Shown here: piece after piece, positions 20,589-23,895 of the stretch
How positions within the stretch are numbered: position 1 is the stretch's first letter
Layout: each line of letters starts with the position of its first letter
Assembly: GCA_027032855.1 (NCBI GenBank)
Contig: JALVLX010000195.1
Span: forward strand, 1-23,895
Length of the DNA: 23,895 bases
From: Flavobacteriales bacterium
GTDB taxonomy: Bacteria > Bacteroidota > Bacteroidia > Flavobacteriales > Flavobacteriaceae
Reading direction: 5' to 3'
Notes under the pieces: generated by a model
Databases searched by the model: none
What the model was told of the DNA's origin: nothing
What the model saw: only the letters and a program-made list of their open reading frames with translations
Translations under genes and position numbers: made by a program

Positions 20589-21809
20589 TTGAATTACCCC
20601 GATACTATCCAATGGCTGTATGCACAACTACCTATGTATCAACGGCAAGGCAAACAAGCCTTTAAGAAAAATCTGGATAATATCAAGGCGTTTGATGCGT
20701 ATTTGGGACATGTTTCTCAACAATTTAAAAGCATACACGTAGCCGGTACCAACGGTAAAGGATCGGTTTCGCACATGCTGGCTTCCATACTTCAAGAAGC
20801 CGGTTATAAAACAGGATTATACACCTCACCTCACCTTAAAGATTTTAGAGAACGTATCCGTATCAACGGTAAAATTATACGAAAAAATTGTGTTATTAAT
20901 TTTGTTAAACGGCATCAAAAGTTCTTTGAAAAACACCGTTTGTCCTTTTTTGAAATGACCGTTGGTATGGCGTTCGAATATTTTGCCCGCAAGCAAGTCG
21001 ATATTGCCGTGATAGAAACCGGTTTAGGCGGCCGGCTCGACAGTACTAATATCATCAATCCGGAATTGAGTATCATTACCAATATCGGTTTTGACCATAC
21101 TGCCATGTTAGGCTATATATTAAGCCGGATTGCTACAGAAAAAGCAGGAATTATCAAAGATAACACACCAGTTGTTATAGGAAGAAAGCAACAGGAAACC
21201 ATACCTGTATTTGAACAGATTGCCAAGCAGAAAAATGCGCCTGTCACCTATGCTTCCGACCAACAATTTCCGAAATATGAATGCGATTTAAAAGGTTATT
21301 ATCAAAAGGAAAATATCCGTACCGTATTGACTGCTGTGGCTCAATTGCAACAAGCCGGTTGGGACATTTCAGAAGATGACATCAAGAATGGTTTAAAAAA
21401 TGTCATTAATAACACCGGCTTACGTGGCCGTTGGGATATACTGCAAACCAATCCTCTAGTTATTGCCGATACGGCACATAACAAAGACGGCTTATCTATT
21501 GTGCTACAACAAATAGCTGAGGCGCCACATGATAAACTACATTTTGTCTTGAGTTTTGTCAATGATAAAGATTTGAACAGCATCTTGCCTTTATTTCCTA
21601 AAAACGCACAATATTACTTTAGTAAAGCGCAAATTCCCAGAGCTTTAGACGAGAAAATACTACAGCAAAAAGCTAAAAAGTTTGGTTTATACGGGCAAAG
21701 TTTTGCAACTATTTCTGAGGCATACCATGTAGCACTACAATCCGCCGGAAAAGATGATTTAATTTTAGTTGGGGGAAGCACTTTTACGGTTGCGGAGGTT
21801 CTACCTTAG
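20589..21809 (+). CDS. folC: Folylpolyglutamate synthase / dihydrofolate synthase
   Basis: A 406-residue Mur-ligase-family enzyme. It begins NYPDTIQWLYAQLPMYQRQG, where FolC proteins begin, so the TTG at 20589 is the start. It lies two bases after the tonB stop, implying translational coupling. Landmarks are the P-loop GTNGKGSV (53-60), LYTSPHLKDFRERI (77-90), the ETGLGGRLDSTN metal/ATP site (143-154), FDHTAMLG (168-175) and the TAHN motif in the C-terminal domain. It adds glutamate to dihydropteroate and to reduced folates. Placement behind tonB is positional rather than functional. There is no clear terminator before the convergent gene, only repeats. Confidence 0.94.
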   Translation: MNYPDTIQWLYAQLPMYQRQGKQAFKKNLDNIKAFDAYLGHVSQQFKSIHVAGTNGKGSVSHMLASILQEAGYKTGLYTSPHLKDFRERIRINGKIIRKNCVINFVKRHQKFFEKHRLSFFEMTVGMAFEYFARKQVDIAVIETGLGGRLDSTNIINPELSIITNIGFDHTAMLGYILSRIATEKAGIIKDNTPVVIGRKQQETIPVFEQIAKQKNAPVTYASDQQFPKYECDLKGYYQKENIRTVLTAVAQLQQAGWDISEDDIKNGLKNVINNTGLRGRWDILQTNPLVIADTAHNKDGLSIVLQQIAEAPHDKLHFVLSFVNDKDLNSILPLFPKNAQYYFSKAQIPRALDEKILQQKAKKFGLYGQSFATISEAYHVALQSAGKDDLILVGGSTFTVAEVLP

Positions 21810-21857
21810 TTGAAAGTTCATAAAGTTTGTAATGTTAAAAGTTCTTATTTCTCTGTT

Positions 21858-21917
21858 CCAAACTCGGCACTTCGGTACAATTTTGCTCATACTTCGCAAA
21901 ATCACTCAGCGACCTAC
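21858..21917. repeat. TTTTGC-core dispersed element, copy B
   Basis: Second copy of the element at 18015-18080. TTCGGTACAATTTTGCTC is shared exactly, and TTTTGC pairs with GCAAAA (loop TCATACTTC). The ends are TCCAAACTCGG on the left and AGCGACCTAC on the right. Confidence 0.65.
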
Positions 21918-21943
21918 ACTTTTTTATTCAACATAATTTTTTA

Positions 21944-21983
21944 AGATTTCTCCTCACTCCTGTGTCGTTCGTTCGAAATGACA
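21944..21983. repeat. REP-like half element
   Basis: AGATTTCTC (21944-21952) through GTTCGAAATGACA (21971-21983). It is nearly identical to the right half of the doublet at 17937-17976, sharing the central cgtcGTTCGTTCGAAATGACA end. Confidence 0.7.
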
Positions 21984-21996
21984 ATCAATAAACCAA

Positions 21997-22024
21997 AACT
22001 TTTCACTTTCAACTTTCAACTCAA
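21997..22024. repeat. Heptamer tandem repeat AACTTTC
   Basis: Units AACTTTT, CACTTTC, AACTTTC, AACTCAA in exact 7-base register, just before the 3' end of the BT_3928-type gene. Confidence 0.6.
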
Positions 22025-22027
22025 TAA

Positions 22028-23098
22028 TTACAAATCCCGCCAAGCTTTTTTCTCCACAACCGTACCGTTTTCCAGCTTAATAATCCCCGGATTGCTACGA
22101 ATCATAGTTTTGAGCGTAGTAGCATCAGTCATGTATAAGGGAAAATTAAATTTTTGTGCCAAATGCCCATCTATTAAGGCAAACATACCAATCACTTTAT
22201 GTCCTTCTTTTTGTAGTTTTGCAGTATAATCATTCACTTTTTTAATAGCTTCGTTACTGATTTTGTTCGGCTCATAAGAAATGACCAAATAAACTTCCGG
22301 CATTTTTAACACGTCTTCCGTTATGTCGCCATCTGTTTCATTTTCAATACTAAAATCGTGAATTGGCGGTGTGTAACCTTCCTCCAACATAATGGTTTTT
22401 CTATTTACAAATTCCGCACCTTTGATATTCCATGGTTCGTCCTCATTGCTAAATTCTTTAACCTCTCCATTGACTTTGTAATACCATATATCTTTAAACT
22501 TGGCTTGCGGTGCATCGGGGGGTATCTGCATACCTTCTTCTATATTTTTGCCAATAGCATAAGGACGAAAATCAATCAACGGAATATGACGCACGGTATA
22601 GATCATCAATAACAAAGCTACAAGTGCTGTAGTGTGCGACAAGTTTGACAATAATCGCTTGTTAAACAACGGCTTAAGATAATACCAACGCCAATTTAAT
22701 AAGAGAATTAAAACTATTAAAATCACATTTTTATAAAATGTTTCCCAATTAGTTAACTTGACAGCATCACCAAAACAACCGCAGTCGGTCACTTTATTGT
22801 AATAAGCTGAGTACCAAGTTAAAAATAAGAAAACAGTGATTAAAACCAACAATGCCCGTAAAGTAAATTTGATTTTATAACCGAATAAGAGCCAGATACC
22901 TAATACAAATTCGAGCCAAATCATGGCTACTGAAATTTCCAAAGCATAAGGCGATAAAAAAGGTAAATTCAAGACATCTTCACTAAAATATTCCAACATT
23001 TTTATTTTAGTACCGATTGGATCAATCAGTTTTACAAATCCCGAAAAAATAAAAGTTGCAGCAACTAATAGACGTATAATTTTGAAAATAATTTTCAT
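22028..23098 (-). CDS. BT_3928-type DoxX/MauE-like membrane protein with thioredoxin-like C-terminal domain
   Basis: A 356-residue protein. The N-terminal half resembles DoxX/MauE, with four or five membrane segments (about 5-22, 52-73, 80-100, 123-140, 155-170), FSGFVKLIDPIG (18-29) and the vicinal-type cysteines of TDCGCFGD (C106, C108) typical of MauE-like redox proteins. The periplasmic-like C-terminal half (about 195-356) looks like a thioredoxin-fold domain (VYLVISYEPNKISNEAIKKVND...KVIGMFALIDG). It lacks an obvious CxxC, so it is probably not itself a disulfide oxidoreductase. It is conserved in Bacteroidota under the name of the Bacteroides protein BT_3928; function unknown. It has its own promoter with a perfect -33/-7 pair. 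Confidence 0.85.
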   Translation of the reverse strand: MKIIFKIIRLLVAATFIFSGFVKLIDPIGTKIKMLEYFSEDVLNLPFLSPYALEISVAMIWLEFVLGIWLLFGYKIKFTLRALLVLITVFLFLTWYSAYYNKVTDCGCFGDAVKLTNWETFYKNVILIVLILLLNWRWYYLKPLFNKRLLSNLSHTTALVALLLMIYTVRHIPLIDFRPYAIGKNIEEGMQIPPDAPQAKFKDIWYYKVNGEVKEFSNEDEPWNIKGAEFVNRKTIMLEEGYTPPIHDFSIENETDGDITEDVLKMPEVYLVISYEPNKISNEAIKKVNDYTAKLQKEGHKVIGMFALIDGHLAQKFNFPLYMTDATTLKTMIRSNPGIIKLENGTVVEKKAWRDL

Positions 23099-23115
23099 TT
23101 ATGTAATTTTTATTA

Positions 23116-23146
23116 CAAATTTAAGTTTTGTAATTCAGTTGTGCAA
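23116..23146 (-). promoter_or_regulatory. Promoter of the BT_3928-type gene
   Basis: On the minus strand TTG (23144-23146), a 20-base spacer and TAAATTTG (23116-23123) form a full-match Bacteroidota promoter. The start codon is 17 bases downstream of the -7 box. Confidence 0.65.
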
Positions 23147-23158
23147 ATTTAATTATTC

Positions 23159-23207
23159 AATTACGAATTACAAATTACGAATTACGAATGGTCAATTACG
23201 AATTTAT
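23159..23207. repeat. Heptamer tandem array AATTACG
   Basis: Seven consecutive 7-base units: AATTACG, AATTACA, AATTACG, AATTACG, AATGGTC, AATTACG, AATTTAT. Even the divergent fifth unit keeps register and its AAT start. Confidence 0.8.
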
Positions 23208-23245
23208 AAAAACCGGTCTACCTTATTCAGGGATTTACATCCTAA

Positions 23246-23279
23246 AACTTTCAACTTTATAACTTTTAACTTTCAACTA
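23246..23279. repeat. Heptamer array AACTTTY
   Basis: AACTTTC, AACTTTA, one inserted T, AACTTTT, AACTTTC, AACTAA. It is the same unit as at 4177 and 21997 and overlaps the promoter region of the lipoprotein gene at 23299. Confidence 0.65.
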
Positions 23280-23286
23280 ATCTGAC

Positions 23287-23294
23287 TATCTTTG
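23287..23294 (+). promoter_or_regulatory. -7 box immediately before the DUF6452-type gene
   Basis: TATCTTTG is a full TAnnTTTG match, only 4 bases before the ATG at 23299. Transcription would begin at or just inside the start codon, implying a leaderless mRNA. Confidence 0.45.
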
Positions 23295-23298
23295 TTGT

Positions 23299-23781
23299 AT
23301 GATTAAAAAAAGTTTAATACGGAGTATATTAATGATTATGGCACTAATTTTTTTTAGTGTTTCTGCTTGCCGGAAGGATGATATTTGCACCGGTGATGCA
23401 ACTCCCGATTTACAAATAAAATTTTACGACTATAACGATACCGCTACTGAAAAAGCTGTAGGCACCTTATTTGTAACGGCGTTGCCGCAACAAGACACTT
23501 TGCTTAACAATCTTAGCAACGTGATTGACGTGTCTCTTCCTTTAAATGTCAATGATGACAACTGTAGTTTTGTATTTACATCTGATCAAAATAACGACAC
23601 ACTTGTTTTTCATTATAACCGAGAGCAGTTTTTTGTATCAAAATCATGTGGTTACAAAATATTATTTTACAACTTAGATGTTGATTTACAACAGGATAAT
23701 GACAATTGGATAAAACAAATTGATATTGTCAAAAATAAAGTTATTACGGATACAATTGTACATTTAAAAATCTACCACTAA
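23299..23781 (+). CDS. DUF6452-type lipoprotein of unknown function
   Basis: A 160-residue protein. The lipoprotein signal ends FFSVSAC with the modified cysteine at residue 24, followed by CRKDDICTGDATPDLQIKFYD. From memory this opening (a lipidated cysteine, KDDIC, then a strand ending in FYD) is characteristic of the flavobacterial family DUF6452. The rest looks like an all-beta domain with SFVFTSDQNNDTLVFHYNR and a third cysteine in KSCGYKI, which might pair with the cysteine of DDIC. It should sit on the periplasmic face of the outer membrane. Another exported protein gene follows 18 bases later. Function unknown. If the promoter at 23287 is real, the transcript is leaderless. Confidence 0.82.
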   Translation: MIKKSLIRSILMIMALIFFSVSACRKDDICTGDATPDLQIKFYDYNDTATEKAVGTLFVTALPQQDTLLNNLSNVIDVSLPLNVNDDNCSFVFTSDQNNDTLVFHYNREQFFVSKSCGYKILFYNLDVDLQQDNDNWIKQIDIVKNKVITDTIVHLKIYH

Positions 23782-23799
23782 ACTTTTTAAACCTTATTA

Positions 23800-23895
23800 A
23801 TGAACAGAAATTTTACATATCATTTTGTCAATATTAAAACATTCTCTTTAAAAAAGTATGCATTCATCACATTACTTTTAATGTTTTCGCTACAA
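23800..23895 (+). CDS. N-terminus of a further exported protein, cut by the window edge
   Basis: An ATG at 23800 opens a frame of 32 codons to the edge. It begins MNRNFTYHFVNIKTFSLKKY, followed by a hydrophobic stretch (AFITLLLMFSLQ), a basic region plus signal-peptide core. It starts 18 bases after the DUF6452-type gene on the same strand, so the two probably form an operon. In flavobacteria the usual partner there is a DUF6048-type outer-membrane protein; that name is inferred from context only. Confidence 0.6.
   Translation, partial: MNRNFTYHFVNIKTFSLKKYAFITLLLMFSLQ

Overview
The window comes from an AT-rich genome of the phylum Bacteroidota, most likely class Flavobacteriia. Several signs agree. 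There is a secreted beta-propeller protein with a type IX secretion (T9SS) type A tail, a BT_3928-type DoxX/MauE membrane protein, a DUF6452-type lipoprotein, an ExbB/ExbD/TonB set with a flavobacterial-style TonB, and a DnaX without the zinc cysteines. Many genes are preceded by the Bacteroidota -7 box TAnnTTTG rather than an E. coli-type promoter, and Shine-Dalgarno sequences are not obvious. I see no rRNA, tRNA, CRISPR array, phage or transposase gene.

Layout. 1-1489 (minus): a PiT-type phosphate transporter cut by the window edge, and the nucleotide pyrophosphatase Maf. 1615-3286 (plus): a PLP-dependent D-cysteine desulfhydrase/ACC deaminase-like enzyme followed by an alpha/beta hydrolase. 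3274-3496 (plus): three LytTR-type boxes, a promoter and a terminator with no protein gene between them, a candidate small RNA gene. 3495-5150 (minus): a VanX-type D-Ala-D-Ala dipeptidase lipoprotein and a CDF cation transporter. 5272-7234 (plus): a divergent DapF-family epimerase overlapping a cystathionine-beta-synthase-like enzyme. 7327-8703 (plus): the sodium/proton antiporter NhaD. 8769-9389 (minus): an exported repeat protein behind a sigma-54-like promoter. 9691-11070 (plus): a lipoyl E2 acyltransferase. 11243-13864 (minus): the T9SS beta-propeller protein. 14069-15724 (plus): dnaX. 15917-16858: mdh. 17372-17800: an Hsp20-type small heat-shock protein, also behind a sigma-54-like promoter. 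18315-21809 (plus): exbB, exbD, a TonB-like protein and folC. 22028-23098 (minus): the BT_3928-type protein. 23299-23895 (plus): the DUF6452-type lipoprotein and the start of a further exported protein.

Most genes are chromosomal housekeeping or envelope functions. ExbB, ExbD and TonB would energise outer-membrane transport, with folC translated from a TTG directly after tonB. Four nearby genes deal with sulfur amino acids, D-amino acids or diaminopimelate-like compounds (1615, 3495, 5272, 6227). The overlapping pair at 5272-7234 could make and epimerise an unusual diamino acid, for example lanthionine or a diaminopropionate derivative.

The intergenic DNA is unusually rich in structure. It holds heptanucleotide tandem repeats of several unrelated unit sequences, REP-like inverted repeats bounded by TGTCATTTC/GAGAAATCT, GTAGAGRCG palindromes (one serving as a terminator), a 17-bp-arm palindrome, and a two-copy element with a TTTTGC/GCAAAA core. 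The most interesting candidates are the LytTR-controlled small RNA, the DapF/CBS-like pair, the two sigma-54-like promoters and the heptamer repeats.
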